Assembly: GCF_001570545.1 (NCBI RefSeq)
Contig: NZ_BBXD01000020.1
Span: 62,001 to 126,000, forward strand
Source of the DNA: Herbidospora mongoliensis
GTDB taxonomy: Bacteria; Actinomycetota; Actinomycetes; Streptosporangiales; Streptosporangiaceae
Direction: 5' to 3'
DNA length: 64,000 nucleotides
Shown: piece by piece, positions 18,301 through 25,101 of the stretch
How positions within the stretch are numbered: position 1 is the stretch's first letter
Layout of the letters: each line of letters begins with the position of its first letter
Notes under the pieces: model-generated
Told to the model about the DNA's origin: nothing
Database searches by the model: none
What the model saw: the letters and a program-made list of their open reading frames with translations, nothing else
Program-made: the position numbers and the translations under genes

Positions 18301-19033
18301 CTTCACCTCACCCACCGTCGCGCACCTGGCCACCACCATCGACACCGCGCGGCAGCCGATCTCGGAGAAGGGGGGCCCGATCGTGATGCGGGCACCCGAT
18401 CCGGCGCGGGTGATCCTGGTGCACCCGTCGGGCGGCGAGCTGTTCTGCTACATGCCGCTGGTCCGGGCGCTGCCCGAGGGCGTCGGCGTGGCCGGGTTCC
18501 CGGCCCTGTCCCCGCCCGACTCCATTCCCGCGACCGCCGCCGGGATCGCGAAGGCGCTGGCCGGCGCGCGGGAGCCCTTCTGCCTGGCCGGCTGGTCCTA
18601 CGGAGGCGTTCTCGCCTTCGAGGTCGCCAGGCAGCTGGAGCAGGAGACCGGCGCACGGCCCCCGGTGGTGCTGCTGGACGCCTTCTACGACGAGGACGAC
18701 CTGACGCTCGACGAGCCGACGATCCGACGGCGCTTCGAGCACGACGTCGCCAGACTCACCGGGCGTGGCGACCTGGCGGGAAGCGACGACCTGGCCGACC
18801 GCTACGCCGTCTTCCGGGCCTGCGCGCGGGCGTTGCAGTCGTATCGCCCGCCCGCCCCCTACGGCGGGCCGGTCACCCTGCTGGCCGCCTCACCCCGGGC
18901 CGGCTTCGACAAGCCCTGGCGGGACGTCTGCACCGGCCCCTTCGAGAGTCATGACCTGCCCGGCGATCACTACACCCTGTTCACGGAACCGGCGCTGAGC
19001 CGGATCGTCGCCGAGATCGAACGGACCCTCTGA
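15341..19033 (+). CDS. Single-module NRPS, C-A-T-TE, with a degenerate condensation motif
   Basis: The 1230-residue protein reads C (about 25-440), A (about 440-920), T (about 925-1000), TE (about 1010-1230). A-domain cores are intact: YTSGSTGRPKG, NGYGPTE, YRTGDLVKRLPDG, GRLDQQVKIRG and SSGKVDW. The T motif GGNSLQ has Ser964; the TE has GWSYGG with Ser1086. In the C domain the HHxxxDG motif is HPMIVDD at residues 141-147: the second, catalytic His is Pro and the Gly is Asp. Specificity positions read by alignment to GrsA give DVFDFGGVTK, which I cannot match to a known code. It probably activates and releases one amino acid; peptide-bond formation may involve other enzymes. Confidence 0.92.
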   Translation: MTGLTERRALFLERLRERTEAWRGPAPRGNTGPAPLSYAQENLRSASPVQVCLRLRGELDVPALRSALAAVVARHEALRTAIVEREGRLMQVVAPEVPVELPVIEGREGTGAPFDLSRAPLWRAALVREAADEHLFLFDAHPMIVDDCSIGLLTAELAEIYGGDPKLPELPVQYPDYAAWQRESHPDELAAHWRDKLAGAEVLEFPADGPRGEAFDVGGFDVGTEGLERAGKLADDEGVTPFDVLAAAFLTFLHRYSGLDDLVIGSPDATRRHDAVASVIGPFENLLILRGDVSGDPSFRELVRRVRRVTTDAHAHGDLPLDASICRLTFGLAEGGATGLPGLVTSEEDGLAGDSRFDMSWRLRGRRLRISYDTGLFEGASIARFARHYDELLRALTADPDAPLSAAGMLSPAENAFLAQVSRGPMRPIRETTIVAQFEARVAEAPDRVAVVVHDVETTYAELNARANRLAALLRERGAAPGTRIGLCLRRNLDLPTAMLAVLKTGAAYVPLDPAHPPARVAEIAADAGLRAVIAHAEVAATLSAVTAPLLVVDDIRRDLPAGNPPLAAGPGDVAYIIYTSGSTGRPKGVLLEHRGVVNFTDSTRDLFDLTPADRVLGFASATFDVSVFETFSALLTGARLCVATDDERLSVDRLQSLMERAGITVIDLPPTVMPLLTPERFTDLRIAFVGGEAFSGELVNRWNPGRRLFNGYGPTECTVTMIVEECAGTWDASPPIGLPMANHVAHVLDGDLRPVPIGVPGELVIGGAGLARGYLDRDELTAEKFVADPFGTAPGGRLYRTGDLVKRLPDGRLVFLGRLDQQVKIRGLRIELGEVESALAAFAGMGPVTARPWTDDAGDKHLVGYLTGVTEEQVPAVREHLGTVLPTYMIPSFFVVLDEIPLTSSGKVDWRRLPAPDPRQADSAGDEPRTATERVLLRDVLTPLLRDDRLGVHDDFFQAGGNSLQAVQLMSAIKRRFEVEVALADFFTSPTVAHLATTIDTARQPISEKGGPIVMRAPDPARVILVHPSGGELFCYMPLVRALPEGVGVAGFPALSPPDSIPATAAGIAKALAGAREPFCLAGWSYGGVLAFEVARQLEQETGARPPVVLLDAFYDEDDLTLDEPTIRRRFEHDVARLTGRGDLAGSDDLADRYAVFRACARALQSYRPPAPYGGPVTLLAASPRAGFDKPWRDVCTGPFESHDLPGDHYTLFTEPALSRIVAEIERTL

Positions 19034-19034
19034 C

Positions 19035-21158
19035 ATGCGATACGGATTCACCGAGGAACAAGCTCTCTTCCGAGGGGACGTCCGGAAGGCGCTGCGCTCC
19101 GCCGAGATGCGGGCGGCCGTGGGGGAGGCCACCTCCGCCGACGGCGTCGAGAAGGACCAGCGGCCCCTCTACCGCCTGCTCGGCGAGCTCGGACTGCTCG
19201 CTGTGCACTGGCCGGCCGAGTTCGGCGGCGCGGGCCGCCCGCTCACCGACGCCGCGATCGTCGCGGAGGAACTCGTGCGCGCGGGCGTGCCGGACACGCT
19301 GCACGTCAACACCATCCAGATCGTCGGCCAGTTCCTGCTGATGGCGGGCAGCGCCGAGCAGAGACGACGGCACCTGCCCGCGCTGGCCCGGGGCGAGCGG
19401 TTCGCGTCGGTCCTCTACACCGAACCCGACGCCGGCTCCGACCTCGGCGCGCTGCGCACCGTGGCGGAACCCGACGGCGACGGCTACCGCATCACCGGCA
19501 CGAAGGTGTTCAGCCTCAAGACGCGCTTCGTCGACCTCGGCCTGTGCGCGGCCCGCACGTCGCCGGGAACCGGCAAATACCAGGGCATCAGCCTGTTTCT
19601 GGTCGACCTGAAGGCCCCCGGCGTGACCGTGACGGTGATCCCGGGGATCGGCGATGAACACTTCCACCAGGTCGACCTTGACGCGGTGCCGGTGTCCGGC
19701 GCCGACCTGGTCGGGCCGCGCGACCAGGGCTGGCCGCTGCTCAACGAGGCACTGGCCATCGAACGCACCGGCCTCGACTACTACCTCAAGGCCGAACACT
19801 GGCTGGAGGCCGCGCTGGAGGCGCTCGCCGACCGCGATCCCGGCCCCTACCTCGAACAGATCGGCCGCTGGGACGGCGCGCTGACCGCCGACCACGTCCT
19901 GGCCTGGGAGGTCCTCGCCGGACTCGAAGCCGGCCGGGTCGATCCGGTCGCCGCCGCGGTCGCGAAGTATCACAGCAGCGAACTCGCCCAGAGCATCGCC
20001 TCCTGGGCTGATGACCTCCCCGGCCCGCGGCAGCGGGCCGACCGCACCAGGGCGGCGGTGACCCTCGACTCCGCCTACCGGGAGGCGCCGGGGCTCACGC
20101 TCTCGGCGGGCACCTCCGAGGTGATGCTCCAGATCATGGCCGCCGAGTTCGACTCCATCGGGCCTCATACCTCTGATCCCCTGCGCGGGGCGTTGCGTGC
20201 GGCCCTGGCCCACGTGCCCGTCCGGTCCGAGGTGCACGGCGCACCGGTTTCCGACGAACGCGTCCGGGCCGTGCTCGGCGACCTGGGCGTCGCCGACCTC
20301 GAACGGCCCGACGCGGCCGGTGGCCTCGACCTCGGCCTGACCGCCGGGGTGCTCGTCAGCGAGGAACTCGGCCGCGCGGGCGTCGGAAACCCGTACCGGG
20401 CCGACGCCATGGCCGCGGACGTGGGCTGTCCCGCAGGAATGGCACTGGCCGGGTTCGAGGCGCTGCCCGTCGGCGACGGCGTCACCGCGACCCCGCCCGC
20501 CTGGGAGCTGACGGGTGTCACGACGACCGATGGCCCGGGGCCGTTCCTGGTCGCCACCTGTGTGGACGGCGAGCCGATGCTCGTCGCGGCGTCCGGCCCC
20601 GAAGCGGAGACCGGGGGCCGGCCGCCGGTCGTCCGGTTCGAGAACACGCCGGTCACCGTCGTCGCCCGGCTGGACGACTCGCTCACCGGCCCCCTGGCCC
20701 GGGCGAGGCTCCGCCAGGCCGGCTACCTGCTGGGCATCGCCGAGGGCGCGTACGAGATCGCGGTGCGCTACACCGGTGTCCGGCGGCAGTTCGACACCCG
20801 GCTGCGCGACCTGCCCGCCGTGGCGTTCCCGCTGGCGCGGGCCATGGTGGCGCTGCGCGCGACCCGCGCGGCGGTGTACCGGGGCGCCTGGCTGGCCGAC
20901 TCGGGCCAGGCCAAAGCGGGCCCCGCCCCGATCGTGGCGCTGGCGATGGCCGCCGAGACCGCGCGCGACGTGGTGCGGACGTGCATGCAGAGCTGTGGAG
21001 TGCGCGCGATGACGGCCGAACTCGGCCTGCACCGCCACTTCCGGCTGGCCGCCGCCGAGTCCGGCCGGTACGGCGAGCCCGCCGCCCTGTGGCGGCTGGC
21101 CGGCGCCGCCCGGCTGCGACTAGGCCGGTTGGATGAGCCCGCATCGGTAAGCCAATGA
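19035..21158 (+). CDS. Tandem acyl-CoA dehydrogenase-like fusion protein
   Basis: The 707-residue protein is about twice the usual acyl-CoA dehydrogenase length. Unit 1 (about 1-365) has the flavin/substrate motifs YTEPDAGSDLGALRT, ITGTKVFSLKT and the C-terminal LSAGTSEVMLQ. Unit 2 (about 395-700) is more diverged but ends with the C-terminal helical bundle (AYEIAVRYTGVRRQFD, CMQSCGVRAMTAE). It begins one base after the NRPS stop, so it is in the lysX operon. I infer dehydrogenation of a carrier- or CoA-bound acyl group during tailoring. Its 3' end overlaps the convergent regulator gene by 39 bp. Confidence 0.88.
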   Translation: MRYGFTEEQALFRGDVRKALRSAEMRAAVGEATSADGVEKDQRPLYRLLGELGLLAVHWPAEFGGAGRPLTDAAIVAEELVRAGVPDTLHVNTIQIVGQFLLMAGSAEQRRRHLPALARGERFASVLYTEPDAGSDLGALRTVAEPDGDGYRITGTKVFSLKTRFVDLGLCAARTSPGTGKYQGISLFLVDLKAPGVTVTVIPGIGDEHFHQVDLDAVPVSGADLVGPRDQGWPLLNEALAIERTGLDYYLKAEHWLEAALEALADRDPGPYLEQIGRWDGALTADHVLAWEVLAGLEAGRVDPVAAAVAKYHSSELAQSIASWADDLPGPRQRADRTRAAVTLDSAYREAPGLTLSAGTSEVMLQIMAAEFDSIGPHTSDPLRGALRAALAHVPVRSEVHGAPVSDERVRAVLGDLGVADLERPDAAGGLDLGLTAGVLVSEELGRAGVGNPYRADAMAADVGCPAGMALAGFEALPVGDGVTATPPAWELTGVTTTDGPGPFLVATCVDGEPMLVAASGPEAETGGRPPVVRFENTPVTVVARLDDSLTGPLARARLRQAGYLLGIAEGAYEIAVRYTGVRRQFDTRLRDLPAVAFPLARAMVALRATRAAVYRGAWLADSGQAKAGPAPIVALAMAAETARDVVRTCMQSCGVRAMTAELGLHRHFRLAAAESGRYGEPAALWRLAGAARLRLGRLDEPASVSQ

Positions 21159-21779
21159 GACGAGTTCGGCGCGATCGCGCACCCCGAGCTTGGTCCGCAC
21201 CCGATAGAGGTGGGTGCGGACGGTGGCCACCCCTATGGTCAGCGCGCGGGCCACTTCCTCAGTGGACATGCCCCGGGCCACCATCTGGGTCACCTCGCGC
21301 TCCCGGGGGGTCAGGTCGGTCACCTCCGGACACGGCTCGGGCTCCATGATGTCGGGCTGTTCGCGAAACCAGGTGACCAGGCGTTGCGCGATGTCCGGCG
21401 CGAGCACGGTCCGGCCCTCGGCCGCCGCCCTGATCGCGGAGATCAGCTCCTGCGGACTCGCGTCCTTGCAGAGCAGGCAGCTCGCCCCCGCGTGCAGCAC
21501 GTCGCTGACCGTCTTGTCGGCGTCCGACCCGGTGAACACCACGATGTGAGGCGGGGAGACTTCCTTGCCGAGCCGGCGGATCAGCTCCAATCCGGAGATG
21601 GTCCGTAAGTTCAGATCGGTGACGACGACGTCGGGCCGCTCGGTGCGGACCAGGACGATGGCCTCCATGCCGTTGTCGGTCGTGTCGATCACGTCGATGT
21701 CCGGAACGGCATCGAGCAGCGTGCGCATGCCGTCCCTGATCACTGGCAGTTCGTCGCAGATGAGTGTGCGAATGGTCAT
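21120..21779 (-). CDS. NarL/LuxR-type response regulator
   Basis: This 219-residue protein has an N-terminal receiver domain with the phospho-acceptor Asp in VVVTDLNL, the switch Thr in VFTGSD and the Lys in LLCKDAS. A C-terminal LuxR HTH follows (LTPREREVTQMVARGMSTEEVARALTIGVATVRTHLYRVRTKLGV). One of the usual paired acidic residues is Glu (CDE rather than CDD), which still binds metal in many receivers. No histidine kinase is encoded nearby, so it may be an orphan. Position between the NRPS arm and the amidinotransferase suggests a pathway-specific regulator. Confidence 0.9.
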   Translation of the reverse strand: MTIRTLICDELPVIRDGMRTLLDAVPDIDVIDTTDNGMEAIVLVRTERPDVVVTDLNLRTISGLELIRRLGKEVSPPHIVVFTGSDADKTVSDVLHAGASCLLCKDASPQELISAIRAAAEGRTVLAPDIAQRLVTWFREQPDIMEPEPCPEVTDLTPREREVTQMVARGMSTEEVARALTIGVATVRTHLYRVRTKLGVRDRAELVSLAYRCGLIQPA

Positions 21780-22065
21780 TGTGTGACGCCTCGATGAGGT
21801 AGCTGGGTGCCTCGCCCGACCGCTCTGTTTAATTGCGCACCAAAAAAGGATTTTTTGTGGATCCCCTGATCACCATGTGATTTTGCCCCCTTACTCACCC
21901 GTAAGGACCTTGTGGGTCCGGCTCTGAGTTGCCCCTTTGTTTCGTAGGTAAACATCACGTGTCCACGGCCGCTGTACTGGAACTCGAATAAAAGGCAGAC
22001 CCTATTAGCAATTGTTTTCCAACCGACACGGCGCCGACGGCGCCCGGCATGAGAGGAACGACCCG
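21780..22065. promoter_or_regulatory. AT-rich divergent regulatory region
   Basis: This 286-bp gap between the divergent regulator and amidinotransferase genes is clearly richer in A+T than its surroundings. It holds an inverted repeat with A6 and T6 arms (CAC-C-A6 / T6-GTG, 21838-21859), a GGACC-TTGTG-GGTCC hairpin at about 21905-21919, and a CACGTG at 21956-21961. Two promoters are expected here. The exact -35/-10 boxes are not clear. The ribosome-binding site for the amidinotransferase is GAGAGGA before ATG 22066. Confidence 0.55.
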
Positions 22066-23103
22066 ATGAGCCTGGTCGACGTGCACAACGAATGGGACCC
22101 ACTGGAGGAGATCGTCGTCGGCACCATGGACGGCGCACGGGTGCCGGTGGCCGACAGGAGCCTGCACGCCATCGAGTACGCGGACATGGACCCGGAGCAC
22201 ATCCCGTCCGGCCCCTATCCCGACCACGTGGCAGAGGAGACCGAAGCCGAACTCGAAGAGCTGGCCAACCTGCTCAAGAGCCTCGGCGTGACCGTGCGGC
22301 GCCCCGGCGGCCGCGACCACAAGTCGGTCGTGACCACCCCCGACTGGAGCACCGACGGGTTCTACGACTACTGCCCCCGGGACGGCTTCCTCACGGTCGG
22401 CAACACGCTGATCGAGTCGCCGATGGTGCTGCGATCCCGGTTCCTCGAAGGGTTCGCGTACAAGGAACTGTTCCTGGAGTACCTCGAGAGCGGCGCCCGC
22501 TGGCTGTCGGCGCCCAAGCCCCGCCTGACCGACGACATGTACGAACCGAAGGCGCCGGAGGGCCAGCGGCTGCGCAACCTGGAACCGGCCTTCGACGCGG
22601 CCAACATCCTGCGGTTCGGCACCGACCTGCTCTACCAGGTCTCCGACAGCGGCAACCTGCTCGGCGCGCAGTGGCTCCAGGCGGCGCTCGGCGACACCTA
22701 CACCGTGCACCCCTGCGAGGGCCTCTACCCGTCCACCCACATCGACTCGACGATCGTGCCGCTGCGGCCCGGCCTCATGTTGGTGAACCCGGCCCGCGTC
22801 AACGACGCCAACATGCCCGACTTCCTACGCGGCTGGGACACGGTGATCTGCCCTGACCTGGTCGACACCGGCTTCATCGGCGACCACCCGAAGTCGTCGG
22901 TGTGGATCGGGATGAACTTCCTGGTCATCGCACCCGGGAAGGCTGTCGTGGACCGGCGGCAGACGGGACTGATCAAGGAGCTGGAGCGCCACGGGGTGGA
23001 GGTCATCCCGACGCAGCTGACCCACGCCAGAAGCCTCGGCGGCGGCATCCACTGCGTGACACTCGACGTGCGGCGGACGGGTGAACTCGCCACCTACCGG
23101 TGA
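22066..23103 (+). CDS. Arginine:amine amidinotransferase (glycine amidinotransferase/StrB1 family)
   Basis: The 345-residue protein matches the amidinotransferase/pentein fold: YDYCPRDGFLTVGNTLIE, the His-containing STHIDSTIVPLRPG, and the catalytic Cys330 in LGGGIHCVTLDVRR. The family moves the amidino group from arginine to a primary amine, as in creatine precursor synthesis and in streptomycin (StrB1). I infer that it installs a guanidine on the AmCP-derived amino acid. It has its own promoter region and is followed by a hairpin terminator, so it is a separate one-gene arm of the cluster. Confidence 0.9.
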   Translation: MSLVDVHNEWDPLEEIVVGTMDGARVPVADRSLHAIEYADMDPEHIPSGPYPDHVAEETEAELEELANLLKSLGVTVRRPGGRDHKSVVTTPDWSTDGFYDYCPRDGFLTVGNTLIESPMVLRSRFLEGFAYKELFLEYLESGARWLSAPKPRLTDDMYEPKAPEGQRLRNLEPAFDAANILRFGTDLLYQVSDSGNLLGAQWLQAALGDTYTVHPCEGLYPSTHIDSTIVPLRPGLMLVNPARVNDANMPDFLRGWDTVICPDLVDTGFIGDHPKSSVWIGMNFLVIAPGKAVVDRRQTGLIKELERHGVEVIPTQLTHARSLGGGIHCVTLDVRRTGELATYR

Positions 23104-23118
23104 GCCGTCGTGGATGGA

Positions 23119-23147
23119 GAGCGGGCCCGGCCGTCGCCGGGCCGCTC
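23119..23147. terminator. GC-rich hairpin between convergent genes
   Basis: An inverted repeat GAGCGG(G)CCCGGC-CGTC-GCCGGGCCGCTC, with one bulged base, lies right after the amidinotransferase stop and against the end of the convergent membrane-protein gene. It lacks a T-tract, as is usual for actinobacterial terminators, and could serve both directions. Confidence 0.7.
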
Positions 23148-23742
23148 ACCAGCCGTCCCAGCCCTTCCAGCGATACCACTTGCCCGTGAGGTGTTCGTAG
23201 TCGTCGTCGCCGAATGACTCGGGGACGCCGTTCGGGGCGTAGGCGAAGCCGCGGTTGTCCTCGAGGGATCCTTCGTCGACGGCGAACCGGACGCCGTCGG
23301 GAGTGTCGTCTTCGTCGATGTAGAGAGGTTCCGGGCAGAGCCGGTAGAGGCCGGCGTCCTGGCAGTCCGGACCGGCAGTGCTCACGATGCGGTTCATGGC
23401 CTCGTGGGAGAGGGCGAAGCGGGCCTGGAAGGGGGCGTCGAGAGCGAGGGCGACCATGACGACCAGCATCAGGACGAACGGAGCCGCCACCAGGAAGGGC
23501 GACCCGATCCGGTGCGCGGTGAACGGCAACGAGAGGAGGAACCCGAACATCATCGGGATCCAGCCGAAGACGACGAGGCCGAGCAGGAACATCCCGTTCC
23601 AGTAGGGGACGCTGGCGGCCCGCAGCGTGGCCAGCGCGAGAAACGAGAGCGCGACCAGGAAGAAGACCGCAATTGGCCGCGTCGCGTTCGTCCGGGAAGA
23701 ATCGACCTGCACCTGTCGGGCCTCCTTCCGCGTAGAGGCCAT
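23146..23742 (-). CDS. Putative membrane protein of unknown function
   Basis: The 198-residue product has three hydrophobic segments (about 23-45, 50-72 and 82-103) and a long polar C-terminal tail with two Cys (DCQDAGLYRLCPEP) that could form an extracytoplasmic disulfide. I do not recognise a family. The predicted start ATG 23742 lacks a strong ribosome-binding site, so the N-terminus is uncertain. It lies 13 bp downstream of another small membrane-protein gene and may be in the ECF41 sigma transcription unit. Confidence 0.6.
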   Translation of the reverse strand: MASTRKEARQVQVDSSRTNATRPIAVFFLVALSFLALATLRAASVPYWNGMFLLGLVVFGWIPMMFGFLLSLPFTAHRIGSPFLVAAPFVLMLVVMVALALDAPFQARFALSHEAMNRIVSTAGPDCQDAGLYRLCPEPLYIDEDDTPDGVRFAVDEGSLEDNRGFAYAPNGVPESFGDDDYEHLTGKWYRWKGWDGW

Positions 23743-23755
23743 TATTGGCAGAGGC

Positions 23756-24112
23756 CTACGACTGGCCGACAGGCTCCGAGGTCCGGATCTGACTGAGTTG
23801 GAGCAGGCTCAGGCCGAACATCAGCACACCCAGCGGAACGTGCACTGTTTTCCAGCCCGCGATCCCCAACGCGATCTGCGCGAGCGTCAGGGCGAGGAAC
23901 AGGGCGGCGTACAGAATCGGCTTCGACGAGCCGTCACCCCGCCGCCACAACACGACCGTGACGACCACGTTCAGCACCGCCACCGTGAACATCGTGTACG
24001 CCGAAGCGCTGTGCAACGTCCGCCCGACGGGCGCGGTCAGCAATATCCCTGCCGTCACCGGCGCGGCGAACAGCACCGCTGTCTGCAGGGCGATCATGAC
24101 GCGTGACACCAT
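23756..24112 (-). CDS. Small four-helix membrane protein downstream of the sigma gene
   Basis: The 118-residue protein has about four transmembrane segments and few charged residues; the family is not recognised. ATG 24112 is preceded by AGGAG and starts 11 bp after the sigma-factor stop, so the two are very likely co-transcribed. A membrane protein directly downstream of an ECF gene could in principle be an anti-sigma factor. However, ECF41-group sigma factors are usually controlled by their own C-terminal domain, and no anti-sigma domain is visible here. Confidence 0.7.
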   Translation of the reverse strand: MVSRVMIALQTAVLFAAPVTAGILLTAPVGRTLHSASAYTMFTVAVLNVVVTVVLWRRGDGSSKPILYAALFLALTLAQIALGIAGWKTVHVPLGVLMFGLSLLQLSQIRTSEPVGQS

Positions 24113-24122
24113 GGCATATCTC

Positions 24123-24983
24123 CTAGTTCCGAGGCTCGACGGTCCATGACCGGAGCTTCTCCGGGTTGCGTACCGCCCAGATGTTGGTGATCCGCCCGTC
24201 GGCCACGTCGAACGCCATCACCGTCACCGTCACGCCGTCCTGCCGCATCACCAGGCCGGGCTGCCCGTTGACGGTCTGTTCCAGGATCGTCAGATCAGTC
24301 AGCTTCCCGGCGAGTTCGACCGCGTACCGCAGCACCTGGTCGACGCCCTCGACCGGCCGCAGCACGGCATTGGCCAGGCCGCCGCCGTCGGCGATCACCG
24401 TCACGCCGGGGTCGAGCAGGCCGACGAGGGCCTCGATGTCTTTGGCCTCCCACGCCTGCTTGAAGGCCCTGACGACGTCCGCACGCTGCGCCGTCGAAAC
24501 CGTGGGGACGGCCAGGACGCGCCGCCGGGCCGAGGAGGCGAGCTGGCGGCAGGCCGCCGGGCTGCGGCCGACGATGTCGGCCACTTCGGCGAAGGAGTGG
24601 CAGAACACGTCGTGCAGGATGAACGCGACCCGTTCGGCGGGGGTCATCGATTCGAGGACGACGAGAAAGGCCATGCTGACCGATTCGTCCAGGGTGACGC
24701 GGTCGGCCGGGTCGTCGGTCTGCTCCGGCACCGGCTCCGGGATCCACTCCCCGACGTATCGCTCGCGCCTGACCCGGGCCGAGCCCAGCAGGTCGAGGCA
24801 GATGCGGCTGGCCACGGTCGTCAGCCACGCCCCCGGCGACGCGATGACCTGCCGCTGTTCGCGGGTCAGGCCATACCAGCGCGCATAGGTCTCCTGTACG
24901 ACATCCTCAGCGTCCGCCAGGGAGCCGAGGAGCCGGTAGGACAGATTGATCAGATGTCGCCGTTCACTCAGTTCGGCCGTCAC
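24123..24983 (-). CDS. ECF41-group RNA polymerase sigma factor with SnoaL-like C-terminal domain
   Basis: From GTG 24983 (AAGGGGG upstream) the protein has 286 residues. Sigma region 2 is LINLSYRLLGSLADAEDVVQETYARWY and region 4 is SFAEVADIVGRSPAACRQLASSARRR. A SnoaL/NTF2-like domain follows. The three ECF41 marker motifs are visible as variants: WIPEP (consensus WLPEP) in the linker, DGGG in the extension, and NPEKL (consensus NPDKL) near the C-terminus. The divergent neighbour is a carboxymuconolactone-decarboxylase-like gene, the classic ECF41 target class. Regulation is likely through the shared promoter at 25007-25060. Confidence 0.93.
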   Translation of the reverse strand: MTAELSERRHLINLSYRLLGSLADAEDVVQETYARWYGLTREQRQVIASPGAWLTTVASRICLDLLGSARVRRERYVGEWIPEPVPEQTDDPADRVTLDESVSMAFLVVLESMTPAERVAFILHDVFCHSFAEVADIVGRSPAACRQLASSARRRVLAVPTVSTAQRADVVRAFKQAWEAKDIEALVGLLDPGVTVIADGGGLANAVLRPVEGVDQVLRYAVELAGKLTDLTILEQTVNGQPGLVMRQDGVTVTVMAFDVADGRITNIWAVRNPEKLRSWTVEPRN

Positions 24984-25006
24984 GATGCCCCCTTCGTCCC
25001 ATCTTC

Positions 25007-25060
25007 GACGAGACAGCCTCCCGGAATGTGAGGCCTCACAATCCACGCCGCCGCGTCGTC
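25007..25060. promoter_or_regulatory. Symmetric divergent ECF41-type promoter pair
   Basis: A perfect palindrome TGTGAGGCCTCACA lies at 25027-25040. On the plus strand CCTCACA (25034-25040) is followed by exactly 16 nt and then CGTC (25057-25060). On the minus strand CCTCACA (25033-25027) is followed by exactly 16 nt and CGTC (25010-25007). The published ECF41 consensus is TGTCACA-N16-CGTC, so both directions match in spacing, in the -10 box and in five of seven -35 positions. This predicts autoregulation of the sigma gene and activation of the partner from overlapping -35 elements. Confidence 0.82.
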
Positions 25061-25101
25061 GGACTACCGGACACCAACGCCGAGACTCCGGAGGAACGAC
25101 C

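Noticed and set aside
18981-21038. A minus-strand frame of about 685 codons opposite the ACAD gene
   Set aside because: Same GC shadow effect; no motifs, and the opposite strand is a clear double ACAD.
23756-24112. Anti-sigma factor for the ECF41 sigma gene
   Set aside because: It is a membrane protein directly downstream, but no anti-sigma domain is visible and ECF41 members are normally controlled by their own C-terminal SnoaL-like extension.
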